This document shows, piece by piece, positions 1 to 5,435 of a stretch of DNA of 5,783 nucleotides; positions within the stretch are counted from its first letter, which is position 1, and the number at the start of each line of letters is the position of its first letter. The position numbers and the translations under genes are program-made. The notes beneath the pieces are model-generated. The model was not told the origin of the DNA, did no database searches, and worked only from the letters and a program-made list of their open reading frames with translations. Source of the stretch: Phenylobacterium sp. (GTDB lineage Bacteria > Pseudomonadota > Alphaproteobacteria > Caulobacterales > Caulobacteraceae); NCBI GenBank assembly GCA_025350885.1, contig JANXXA010000571.1:1-5783 (forward strand), in the 5' to 3' direction.

Positions 1-253
1 GATGAAGGAGCTGATCAGCCCGCACATGTTCCAGATCCCGATTCAGGCGGCGATCGGCGGCCGGATCATCGCGCGCGAAACCGTGCGCGCGCTCAGGAAG
101 GACGTCACCGCCAAGTGCTACGGCGGCGACATGAGCCGCAAGCGCAAGCTGCTCGACAAGCAGAAGGCCGGCAAGAAGCGCATGCGCCAGTTCGGCAAGG
201 TCGAAATTCCCCAGGAAGCCTTCATCGCCGCGCTGAAGATGGACGCGGATTAG
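1..253 (+). CDS. lepA: Elongation factor 4 (LepA), C-terminal fragment
   Basis: This is the last 83 codons of LepA/EF4, read from the ATG at 2 to TAG at 251-253; the 5' part lies outside the window. EF4 is a ribosome-binding translational GTPase related to EF-G that acts on stalled or mispositioned ribosomes and helps 30S assembly or initiation. The GTPase domains are absent here. What is visible is the EF4-specific C-terminal domain: a stretch with [17 protein letters not shown], then [19 protein letters not shown], the basic KKRMRQ run and the closing [12 protein letters not shown]. These are signature motifs of the family and end at the usual place, so the 3' end looks intact. The ATG at 2 is an internal Met, not the start (full EF4 is about 600 residues). 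No downstream gene on this strand is close enough to suggest an operon. Confidence 0.97.
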   Translation, partial: MKELISPHMFQIPIQAAIGGRIIARETVRALRKDVTAKCYGGDMSRKRKLLDKQKAGKKRMRQFGKVEIPQEAFIAALKMDAD

Positions 254-579
254 CGTCCCGAGGAAGTCAAGGATGTGCCTCCTGCGCTCCTCCCCTTGCT
301 CGTCGTGGCCCGGCTTGGGAGCCTGCCCCGGGCGGGTCGCGTTGCGACGCGACCCGGGGGGGCCACCCATGATCGCTGGAGAAGGCTGTTGTCAGAGGCG
401 TCGCCGCCATTCAGCGCTCGCAGGAGTTCGGCTAGATTGAGACTCCGCGGGAGATCCTGATCGGCGCTCTCAAAAAGGACGCCGCCCCGGTGCGCGCCGC
501 GACTTCCGCTGGCGCTATCTTGCCGATAGCATCACGCATCCCGACGAGGATAAATTGAGTTCGAGGACGCGAGGAAGAC
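254..579. other. Gene-free stretch between lepA and the DUF262 remnant
   Basis: No convincing gene is seen in these 326 nt. The first 110 nt are GC-rich and contain the hairpin annotated separately. From about 380 to 560 one plus-strand frame reads like protein (around ETPREILIGALKKDAAPVRA at 442-501) but carries a TAG at about 436-438 and drifts into a low-quality tail ending in TGA. It may be a degenerate coding remnant, but no family could be named. A good Shine-Dalgarno (GAGG at 571-574) at the right end belongs to the next ORF. Confidence 0.5.
326..360 (+). terminator. GC-rich hairpin downstream of lepA, possible terminator
   Basis: CGGGTCGCG at 333-341 pairs perfectly with CGCGACCCG at 348-356 around the 6-nt loop TTGCGA. 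Allowing a 3-nt bulge (330-332), CCCC at 326-329 can pair with GGGG at 357-360 and lengthen the stem to 13 bp. It lies about 75 nt after the lepA stop. No T-tract follows, so this is not a classical intrinsic terminator; a T-less terminator or an mRNA 3'-end stabiliser is plausible. Confidence 0.35.
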
Positions 580-948
580 ATGGCCGAACTTGATCTTGAG
601 GTTTCGACCGCGCGAAAGAAAATCTTTCGCGATGGCTACGACATGTCTTTTGGCGAACTCGCCAGCATGTATGAGCGGGGCGAACTCGTGATTGCTCCTG
701 AGTACCAGAGATTGTTCCGATGGGATGACACGAAGAAAACTCGCTTCATCGAATCCCTACTTCTCAATATCCCGATACCCCCAATTTTTGTCTTCTCCGA
801 CAAGGCGGGGCGCTGGGAACTTGTGGACGGCCTACAGCGTGTATCCACGGTTCTAGAGTTCATGGGGCTGCTCAAGGATGCTGATGGAAAGCTCCTCCCT
901 CGCTCCTCGTGCGATGGAACATCTCTCCTTCCCGCGTGGGAAACTTGA
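580..948 (+). pseudogene. Truncated DUF262 (GmrSD N-terminal / ParB-like) protein
   Basis: This 122-codon ORF starts at ATG 580 behind GAGG at 571-574 (5-nt spacing). It shows the N-terminal half of a DUF262 domain: a SFGELASMYERGELVI helix (res. 23-38), PEYQRLFRW (40-48), the FIESLLLNIPIPPIF segment (56-70), and DGLQRVST (83-90), the family's DGQQR-type motif with Leu for the first Gln. DUF262 is the ParB/Srx-fold, nucleotide-hydrolysing domain found in GmrSD type IV restriction enzymes and related defence proteins. Complete stand-alone members are about 350 residues or more; here similarity stops near LLPAWE and TGA follows at 946-948. The next ORF picks up HEPN sequence in another frame within a few bases. 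I infer an internal deletion that removed the rest of this gene and the start of the next. Base composition is AT-richer than in the flanking genes, suggesting acquisition by transfer. Loss of function is likely but not proven. Confidence 0.75.
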
Positions 949-1202
949 AGTACGATATCTTGGAGGATATTCTCAATTTTTTTGGAATTGATCCGTGCCA
1001 TTACGCTACGAAGCGCATACTTATCGATGAATCTCTATTGAAGCGGAGGAATGATATAGCCCACGGCGAATATTTGGATTTGGACGTGGGGACGTTTGGC
1101 ACATTGGCTGACGACGTTCTTGCTCTGATGCGAACATTTGAAACAGACATATCCAACGCGGCTTCGAGCCGGACCTATTTGAGGGTTCTTCCGGCTGCGT
1201 AG
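909..1202 (+). pseudogene. C-terminal remnant of a MAE_28990-type HEPN RNase
   Basis: The open frame runs from GTG 909 to TAG 1200-1202 (97 codons), but recognisable sequence begins only at NLKYDILEDIL (codon 12, base 942). From there it matches, by motif, the C-terminal half of the MAE_28990/MAE_18760 HEPN family: a helix ending FFGID, IDESLLKRRNDIAHGE, and a final long helix with LALMRTFETDISNAA. The catalytic HEPN signature R-x4-H is intact (Arg47 and His52, bases 1047-1064). HEPN proteins with this motif are metal-independent RNases common as toxins or defence effectors, and this family is often encoded just downstream of a DUF262 gene. Complete members are roughly 200-250 residues, so about the first half is missing. 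No Shine-Dalgarno precedes GTG 909 or TTG 945; translation would need coupling to the overlapping DUF262 ORF. Codons 1-11 are probably just the alternative frame of DUF262. GC is low (about 40% at 951-1080). Confidence 0.75.
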
Positions 1203-1256
1203 CAGACCGCATGGTTGCTTGGTGATCGGGCGGTGGATCTGCGATAGCGCCGAATC

Positions 1257-2402
1257 CTACAGAATCCCCAACGCCTCCCACATCCCCATCGCCAGACCGA
1301 AGGCGCGCATGTCGCCGGTTGTCGTGCCGGCCATCCGGTTCATGACATAGGCCAGCGTGGTGTGGGCCTTCATGTCGATGATCACCAGCGACCCGCCATA
1401 GCCGCCCCAGAACATGCTGTCGGCAGGATTGGGCAGGGGAACCACGCCGCCGCCCAGGCCAAAGCCCAGGCCGAACCGGGCGGGCGAGCCAAGGACCAAG
1501 TCGGGGCCTTCGATCTGCAGCTCCAGCGCCTTGCGGCAGCCGGCCTCCGACAGGAACCGCTTGCCCTTGGCGACGCCGCCGTTGGCCAGGATCGCGTGGA
1601 TCTCGGCGACCGCGCGCGCGTTGCCCGTGCCGCCGGCAGCGGGTATCTCGGCGCCGCGCCAGGCCCGCGTGGCGGTGGCCGAGACGTCGATCACCGGGTT
1701 GTTGAAGCTGGCCTTCTGGATCGCGGTCTGCTGGCCGTCGCCGGCGGCCTGGCCCTTCGGCGGCGCGATGAGCTCGGCGACGCGGGCGTCGTGGGCCGCG
1801 GGCAGGCCGATGTGGAAATCCGCGCCCAGCGGCTCGGCGATCTCTTCGCGGAACACGGTCCCCAGCGATTTGCCGGTGATCCGGCGGATGACCTCGCCGA
1901 CCAGATAGCCCTGGGTGATGGCATGGTAGCCGGGCGCCGTCCCGGGCGGCCACAGCGGCGTCTGGGCGGCCAGGAGGCCCGTGACCTTGTCCCAGTCATA
2001 GAGGTCTTCGGTGGTAACGCGCTCGCGCCATCCGGAGAGGCCGGCCGAGTGGGCCATCAGGTGGCTGACCTTGATCTGCGCCTTGCCGCCCGCCGCGAAC
2101 TCCGGCCAGTAGCGGGCGACCGGGGCGTCGAAATCCAGCTCGCCCCGGTCGGCGATCAGCAGCGCGGTGAGGAAGGTCATGGTCTTGGTGGTCGAATAGA
2201 CGTTGACGATGGTGTCGCGTTCCCAGGCCCGGGTCCGCCCGGCGTCGGCGAACCCGCCCCACAGGTCGACCACCGTCTCGCCGTCGAGGGTAGCGCAGAA
2301 TGACGCGCCAAGATCGGTCCCGCCCGCCAGGTTGGCGGCGAACGTTTCGCGGACGGCGGCGAACCGTTCGTCGGTATGCCCTTGCACGGATCCGTCGGCC
2401 AT
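1257..2402 (-). CDS. Serine hydrolase, class C beta-lactamase fold (EstB-like)
   Basis: This 381-residue protein belongs to the beta-lactamase/transpeptidase-like serine hydrolases (PF00144). Visible motifs are the nucleophile motif S70-T-T-K73 in NVYSTTKTMTFL, the HLMAHSAGLSGW block (114-125), Tyr159 in PGYHAITQGYL as the likely second catalytic motif, and WGGYGG (332-337) where true class C beta-lactamases have KTG. The missing KTG and the WxxYGG block favour an EstB-type esterase or carboxylesterase over a lactamase. Its substrate cannot be told from sequence. There is no signal peptide, so it is probably cytoplasmic. Length is normal for the family. The start at 2402 is supported by AGGGGAGA at 2418-2411 (8-nt spacing). 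The stop is TAG at 1259-1257. It converges with the HEPN remnant (54-nt gap) and diverges from the entericidin gene. Confidence 0.93.
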   Translation of the reverse strand: MADGSVQGHTDERFAAVRETFAANLAGGTDLGASFCATLDGETVVDLWGGFADAGRTRAWERDTIVNVYSTTKTMTFLTALLIADRGELDFDAPVARYWPEFAAGGKAQIKVSHLMAHSAGLSGWRERVTTEDLYDWDKVTGLLAAQTPLWPPGTAPGYHAITQGYLVGEVIRRITGKSLGTVFREEIAEPLGADFHIGLPAAHDARVAELIAPPKGQAAGDGQQTAIQKASFNNPVIDVSATATRAWRGAEIPAAGGTGNARAVAEIHAILANGGVAKGKRFLSEAGCRKALELQIEGPDLVLGSPARFGLGFGLGGGVVPLPNPADSMFWGGYGGSLVIIDMKAHTTLAYVMNRMAGTTTGDMRAFGLAMGMWEALGIL

Positions 2403-2434
2403 CGCGGCTATCTCCCCTTTTAAGTTTCGTCCCT

Positions 2435-2480
2435 CCTATCGAAGACTGCCTGTGGGGCCTATCGAAGACCGCCTGTGCGG
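2435..2480. repeat. Tandem direct repeat, two 23-bp units
   Basis: Units 2435-2457 and 2458-2480 abut exactly and differ at only two positions (T/C at unit position 13, G/C at position 21), giving 21/23 identity. Each begins CCTATCGAAGAC and contains GCCTGTG or its variant. The repeat lies 33 bp upstream of the hydrolase start at 2402 and 90 bp upstream of the entericidin start at 2571. A regulator binding site present twice is a reasonable guess; a recent slippage duplication without function is the alternative. Confidence 0.85.
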
Positions 2481-2505
2481 TCACGTCGCGCGGCGTGGTC
2501 GGAGC

Positions 2506-2534
2506 TTGACTATGGCGGCGGCCCCGGCAAAGTC
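2506..2534 (+). promoter_or_regulatory. Weak candidate promoter for the entericidin gene
   Basis: TTGACT at 2506-2511 is a good -35-like hexamer. At 17-nt spacing the -10 would be AAAGTC (2529-2534), a poor match. Transcription would start near 2541, about 30 nt before the ATG at 2571, which is a sensible leader length. Only the -35 element is convincing. Confidence 0.22.
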
Positions 2535-2570
2535 TTGGCGTACGGGGACGGGGACTGGGGGAACTCTCGC

Positions 2571-2708
2571 ATGCGCAAACTGATCGTGCTCGCCGCTGCG
2601 GCGGCGGCCCTGCTGGTGGCCAGCTGCAACACCATGTCCGGGGTCGGCAAGGACGTCGTCGCGGCCGGCAAGGCCGTCACCCAGACCGCGGAAGACGCCA
2701 AGAAGTAG
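2571..2708 (+). CDS. Entericidin A/B-family small lipoprotein
   Basis: This is a 45-residue protein. Residues 1-18 form a lipoprotein signal peptide: basic MRK, a hydrophobic LIVLAAAAAALL core, and lipobox V-A-S-Cys19. The mature part is about 27 residues, with NTMSGVGKDVVAAGKAV and a charged EDAKK tail, the typical entericidin pattern (PF08085). After lipidation of Cys19 it should sit in the envelope, in the outer membrane since no Asp follows the Cys. In E. coli EcnA and EcnB are described as an antidote and bacteriolytic lipoprotein pair linked to stress; many alphaproteobacteria carry a single copy whose role is less clear, and only one is seen here. The start at 2571 was chosen because the signal peptide begins exactly there; a GGGGGA run lies just upstream. 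The same frame stays open to 2475, but that extension would bury the signal peptide. A hairpin follows the stop directly. Confidence 0.88.
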   Translation: MRKLIVLAAAAAALLVASCNTMSGVGKDVVAAGKAVTQTAEDAKK

Positions 2709-2735
2709 GGCCGCCGCGCCCTCCGCAAGGCGGCC
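2709..2735 (+). terminator. Hairpin immediately after the entericidin gene
   Basis: GGCCGCC at 2709-2715 pairs perfectly with GGCGGCC at 2729-2735, with an inner GCG/CGC pairing (2716-2718 with 2724-2726) and a small loop. It begins at the base after the stop codon and is followed by ATCCTTACTT, only a weak T-rich run. It probably ends or protects the short lipoprotein mRNA and separates it from the DUF983 gene. Confidence 0.45.
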
Positions 2736-2738
2736 ATC

Positions 2739-2767
2739 CTTACTTCCGCACCGAGCCCGCCTATATA
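2739..2767 (+). promoter_or_regulatory. Candidate promoter giving a leaderless DUF983 mRNA
   Basis: TATATA at 2762-2767, within GCCTATATAGC, resembles a -10 element and the Caulobacter GCTANAWC box. Its distance to the ATG at 2774 is 6 nt, which would place transcription start at the A of the start codon. The -35 region (around CTTACT, 2739-2744) is weak. No Shine-Dalgarno precedes 2774, which fits a leaderless transcript. Confidence 0.35.
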
Positions 2768-2773
2768 GCGGCC

Positions 2774-3169
2774 ATGTCCGAAATCCTGCATCCGCTGCGC
2801 CGCTCCCTGCTGCGCGGCATCCGCGGGCGCTGCCCGGCCTGCGGCAAGGGCGCGCTGTTTACCAGCTACCTGAAGGTCCGGCCGCGCTGCGAGACCTGCG
2901 ACAAGGACCTCGCTCGCTATCCGGCGCATGACGGGCCGGCCTATCTGACCATCCTGCTGGTCGGCCACCTGGTCATAGCCCCGATGTTGTTCTTCCCGAT
3001 CGTCTGGCGCTCGAACCCGGCCTATTCCCTGCCGATCATCCTCGTTGCGCTGACGATCCTCACCCTGGCGCTGCTGCCGCGGGTCAAAGGCGGCTGGGTG
3101 GGACTGATGTATTCCCTGGGCGTCAAGGACACCGACGACGCCCTGCACACCGCCGACTACAGCGACTGA
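2774..3169 (+). CDS. DUF983 family zinc-ribbon membrane protein
   Basis: This 131-residue protein has the DUF983 layout. The N-terminus has a basic start (PLRRSLLRGIRGR), then a four-cysteine zinc-ribbon-like pair C20-P-A-C23-G and C39-E-T-C42. GKGALF between them is the family's usual spacer. Two hydrophobic segments follow, at about residues 54-78 (GPAYLTILLVGHLVIAPMLF) and 82-104 (SLPIILVALTILTLALL), separated by a short WRSNPAY turn. It is therefore a small inner-membrane protein with a cytoplasmic metal-binding head. The biochemical role of DUF983 is not established. The start at 2774 lacks a Shine-Dalgarno; it is chosen because the conserved N-terminus begins there and a -10-like box sits just upstream. 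It converges with the marR gene across 23 nt. Confidence 0.94.
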   Translation: MSEILHPLRRSLLRGIRGRCPACGKGALFTSYLKVRPRCETCDKDLARYPAHDGPAYLTILLVGHLVIAPMLFFPIVWRSNPAYSLPIILVALTILTLALLPRVKGGWVGLMYSLGVKDTDDALHTADYSD

Positions 3170-3192
3170 CGCGGGGGCCCGGTCCGCCAGAC

Positions 3193-3639
3193 CTACGGCG
3201 TCTCCCCAAGCCAGGTGCGCAGGGCCTTGAGGAACGGCAGCGCGTCGCGGAATTCCTTCGGGGTGAAGCCGCCGCGCAGGGTCGCCATCTTCGGGCGCAG
3301 CGCCACCACCGACTGGGCGTAGGCCGCCCGGCCCTCGGCCGCCAGCCAGATGCGTTTGCGCCGGCCGTCGCTTTCACTGGGCTCGACGCGGATCAGCCGG
3401 CGCGCGAGCAGGCGTTGCAGGGTGTTGGTCAGGCTGGATTTGGTCATCTGCAGGGCGCGCGCGATCTCCAGCGGGCTGACCCCGTCGCCGCGCCGGGCCA
3501 GCAGGTTCATCACCTCGAACTGCGGATAGGTCAGGCCGACCGGCAGCTTGCGCGCAATGGCCGTGCGGACCAGGTGTTCGATATAGCGGATCTCGTCGAG
3601 CACCTGGACATCGGGGTGGTCTTCGGGTTCGGCCGGCAT
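3193..3639 (-). CDS. MarR-family transcriptional regulator
   Basis: This is a 148-residue winged helix-turn-helix protein of the MarR family, normally a dimeric repressor that releases DNA on binding a phenolic ligand or on oxidation. The N-terminal dimerisation helix is at about 10-31. YPQFEVMNLLARR (38-50) leads into the HTH SPLEIARALQMTKSSLTNTLQRLLARRLI (about 55-83), followed by the wing with the family's D-x-R-x-K-type motif DGRRKR (91-96) and LAAEGR. C-terminal helices 104-145 complete the dimer interface. No cysteine is present, so cysteine-based redox sensing is unlikely. The start at 3639 has GGAGG at 3650-3646 with 6-nt spacing. The stop is TAG at 3195-3193. It is divergent from the serine hydrolase at 3810, and the shared region holds a palindrome, so self-regulation and control of that gene are the likeliest roles. 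Confidence 0.94.
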   Translation of the reverse strand: MPAEPEDHPDVQVLDEIRYIEHLVRTAIARKLPVGLTYPQFEVMNLLARRGDGVSPLEIARALQMTKSSLTNTLQRLLARRLIRVEPSESDGRRKRIWLAAEGRAAYAQSVVALRPKMATLRGGFTPKEFRDALPFLKALRTWLGETP

Positions 3640-3696
3640 GCGGCGCCTCCATCGCGGGCTGTGCCGGTGAGATGGGGAGCTGTGGTCACGCTTACA

Positions 3697-3712
3697 AGTT
3701 CGGGATCGAACT
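3697..3712. promoter_or_regulatory. Palindrome, candidate MarR operator
   Basis: AGTTCG (3697-3702) and CGAACT (3707-3712) form a perfect inverted repeat with 6-bp arms around GGAT, 16 bp in all, a size usual for MarR operators. An overlapping CAAG (3695-3698) / CTTG (3715-3718) pair frames it. It lies 58 bp upstream of the marR start and 24 bp upstream of the candidate -35 box of the divergent hydrolase. The assignment rests on position and symmetry only. Confidence 0.5.
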
Positions 3713-3735
3713 ATCTTGCCGAGGCGCCGGGCCCT

Positions 3736-3763
3736 TTGACGTTTCGCGCCGCTGGCCTATGTC
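3736..3763 (+). promoter_or_regulatory. Candidate promoter of the second serine hydrolase
   Basis: TTGACG at 3736-3741 matches the Caulobacter-type -35 box. After 16 nt comes TATGTC at 3758-3763, within GCCTATGTC, close to the GCTANAWC -10 box. Transcription would begin near 3770, leaving a leader of about 40 nt that contains the Shine-Dalgarno at 3796-3801. This also argues against upstream starts at 3672 and 3759. Confidence 0.45.
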
Positions 3764-3809
3764 GGACGCGGGGTCCGCGACCGGGATCCGCGAGCGGGAG
3801 ATCGAAGCC

Positions 3810-4958
3810 ATGACGCGGCCACTGGATGGCGAAGTCGGACACCGCCTCGACGAAGTCTTTGACCGCGCGCTCGCCGAGCAGCGGATCGTCGGCGCGGTGG
3901 TGCTGGTGGCGGAAGGCGGCCGCTCCGCCTACGCCCGCGCCGGCGGCATGGCTGATCGCACGGCCGGCCGGCCTGTGGCCTTCGACACCATCTTCCGCCT
4001 GGCCTCCCTGACCAAGCCGATGGTCACCGCCGCGGCCCTGGCGCTGATCGAGGACGGCGTGCTCGGCTTCGAAGACCCGGTCACCCGCTGGCTGCCTGAC
4101 TTCAAGCCCGCCATGGGCGGCGAGGCGCCGACGATCACCATCCGCCAGCTGCTGACCCACACCGCGGGCCTCTCCTACGGCTTCATGCAGCCCGACGACG
4201 GACCCTACCTGCGCCTTGGCGTCTCCGACGGCATGGACCGGCCGGGCCTGGGGTTCGAGGCGCAGCTGGGCCGGATCGTCGAGGCGGGCCTGACCTATCC
4301 GCCGGGCGGCGCCTGGCTCTATTCCGTGAGTATGGACGTGTTGGGCGCGGTGCTGGAACAGGCCACGGGCAAGTCCCTGGCCCAGGTCATGGCCGACCGC
4401 GTCGCCGCCCCGATGGGTATGCGCGACACCGGCTTTGCCGTCACCGACCCGGCCCGCCTGGCCGTCGCCTATGCCGACGGCACGCCCCCGGTGGAGATGG
4501 GCGAGACCTGCACCGTGCCCTTCGCCGAGCTCTCCGGCATCCGCTTCGCGCCGGGTCGGGCGTTCGACGCGGGCTCCTTCCCCTCCGGCGGCGCCGGCAT
4601 GGTCGGCACGGCCGGCGAGTTCCTGGCCTTCCTCGAGGCGATCCGCACCGGCGGCGGTGGGATCGTCGGCAATGACATGGCGGCCGAAATGATCCGCAAC
4701 CAGACCGGTGACCTGCCCATCGTCACCAATGGCCCGGGCTTCGGCTTCGGCTTCGGCGGCGCGGTGCTGCTCGACCCCGCCGCCGCCGGCTCGGGCCATT
4801 CGCCCGGCGTCTGGCTATGGGGCGGGGTCTATGGCCACAGCTGGTTCGTCGATCCGGCGCGCCAGCTCAGCGTGCTGGTGATGACCAACACCGCCATCGA
4901 AGGCATGACCGGTGCGTTCGCCACCGAGGTCGCTGGCGCGGTACAGGCCGGCGGCTGA
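3810..4958 (+). CDS. Serine hydrolase, class C beta-lactamase fold
   Basis: This 382-residue protein of PF00144 has RLASLTKP with nucleophile motif S66-L-T-K69, ITIRQLLTHTAGLSYGF (109-125), Tyr171 in WLYSVSMDVLG as the probable second catalytic residue, a glycine-rich GPGFGFGFGG block (308-317), and WGGVYGHSWFVDP (337-349) replacing the KTG box. The set matches the esterase/beta-lactamase-like group rather than true AmpC. No signal peptide is visible, so it is likely cytoplasmic; the substrate is unknown. The frame is open from ATG 3672, but 3810 is preferred: GGGAGA at 3796-3801 gives 8-nt spacing, family similarity begins just after it, and the upstream 46 codons have no domain character and span the promoter candidate. 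It is divergent from marR and convergent with rnhA across 21 nt. It is only distantly similar to the hydrolase at 1257-2402, so not a recent duplicate. Confidence 0.93.
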   Translation: MTRPLDGEVGHRLDEVFDRALAEQRIVGAVVLVAEGGRSAYARAGGMADRTAGRPVAFDTIFRLASLTKPMVTAAALALIEDGVLGFEDPVTRWLPDFKPAMGGEAPTITIRQLLTHTAGLSYGFMQPDDGPYLRLGVSDGMDRPGLGFEAQLGRIVEAGLTYPPGGAWLYSVSMDVLGAVLEQATGKSLAQVMADRVAAPMGMRDTGFAVTDPARLAVAYADGTPPVEMGETCTVPFAELSGIRFAPGRAFDAGSFPSGGAGMVGTAGEFLAFLEAIRTGGGGIVGNDMAAEMIRNQTGDLPIVTNGPGFGFGFGGAVLLDPAAAGSGHSPGVWLWGGVYGHSWFVDPARQLSVLVMTNTAIEGMTGAFATEVAGAVQAGG

Positions 4959-4964
4959 GGGTCT

Positions 4965-4989
4965 GGCGGGCAACCGAATCTACCCCGCC
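4965..4989. terminator. Inverted repeat between convergent hydrolase and rnhA
   Basis: GGCGGG at 4965-4970 pairs with CCCGCC at 4984-4989 around a 13-nt loop that includes the rnhA stop codon. It begins 7 nt after the hydrolase stop. With no T-tract it is only a possible bidirectional terminator. Confidence 0.28.
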
Positions 4990-5435
4990 CGCGACGCCGC
5001 CAGGGTCTCGGCCAGCCCCTGCCGCGCCAGCGCATCGGCGCGTTCGTTGTGTTCGTGGCCAGCGTGGCCCTTGATCCAGCGCCAGTCGACGTCGTGGCGG
5101 GCGCGCGCGGCGTCGAGCCGTTTCCACAGGTCGTCGTTCTTCACCGGCTTCTTGTCGGCGGTCAGCCAGCCACGCCGCTTCCAGCCATGGATCCACTCGC
5201 CGATGCCCTTCTGCACATACTGGCTGTCGGTGTGCAGTTCGACCCGGCACGGCTTGGTCAGGGCTTCCAGCGCCTGGATCGCGGCCATCAGCTCCATCCG
5301 GTTGTTGGTGGTGGCCAGTTCCCCGCCGCACAGCACCTTCTCGCGATCGGCATAGTGCAGCACCGCGCCCCAGCCGCCGGGGCCGGGGTTGCCCGAACAG
5401 GCGCCGTCGGTGTGGACTACGACGCTGGGGGTCAC
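4980..5435 (-). CDS. rnhA: Ribonuclease HI
   Basis: RNase HI cleaves the RNA strand of RNA–DNA hybrids (R-loops, primers) using two metal ions. The 151-residue protein is normal length. All four DEDD catalytic carboxylates are visible: Asp10 in [16 protein letters not shown], Glu48 in [15 protein letters not shown], Asp70 in ELHTDSQYV, and Asp134 in NERADALA. His124 in WIKGHAGH is the usual loop histidine. The basic protrusion (handle) is present at about 80-100 ([20 protein letters not shown]), as in E. coli-type RNase HI. The start is GTG at 5435-5433, set by AGGAG at 5449-5445 and by the start of the beta-1 strand. It overlaps the thrB stop by 4 nt (GTGA), indicating one transcript with thrB and probable translational coupling. 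A hairpin covers its Shine-Dalgarno. Confidence 0.97.
   Translation of the reverse strand: MTPSVVVHTDGACSGNPGPGGWGAVLHYADREKVLCGGELATTNNRMELMAAIQALEALTKPCRVELHTDSQYVQKGIGEWIHGWKRRGWLTADKKPVKNDDLWKRLDAARARHDVDWRWIKGHAGHEHNERADALARQGLAETLAASRAG

Noticed and set aside
936..948. GGGAAAC (938-944), a -1 slippery heptamer at the DUF262/HEPN overlap that could make a fusion protein by programmed frameshifting
   Set aside because: The register is wrong: the DUF262 frame reads TGG-GAA-ACT, not GGA-AAC, so the tandem slip cannot occur in the direction needed. Both domains are also incomplete, which a frameshift would not cure.
1021..1953. 310-codon minus-strand frame overlapping the first hydrolase and the HEPN remnant
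   Set aside because: It is out of frame with the hydrolase, has Arg/Gly/Pro-rich composition and crosses two unrelated regions.
1362..2303. Long plus-strand open frame opposite the first serine hydrolase (313 codons)
   Set aside because: It has no recognisable domain, is rich in Arg/Gly/Ala as expected for the antisense of a GC-rich gene, and the minus-strand frame shows clear catalytic motifs.
2475..2570. N-terminal extension of the entericidin frame to 2475
   Set aside because: It would put 32 residues before a textbook lipoprotein signal peptide that begins at Met 2571.
2559..2590. GGAAC near 2560 as the -35 box of an EcfG general-stress promoter for the entericidin gene
   Set aside because: It lies only about 10 nt upstream of the start codon, and no CGTT-like -10 follows at 16-17 nt, so it cannot drive this gene.
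3672..3809. Upstream start (ATG 3672 or 3759) for the second serine hydrolase, adding 46 or 17 residues
   Set aside because: There is no Shine-Dalgarno at either site, no signal peptide in the extension, and the candidate promoter and palindrome lie inside it; 3810 has a good ribosome-binding site.
3711..4799. Long minus-strand open frame opposite the second serine hydrolase (362 codons)
   Set aside because: It is low complexity (Gly/Ala/His/Arg/Glu), has no family motif, and is a complementary shadow of a well-supported gene.
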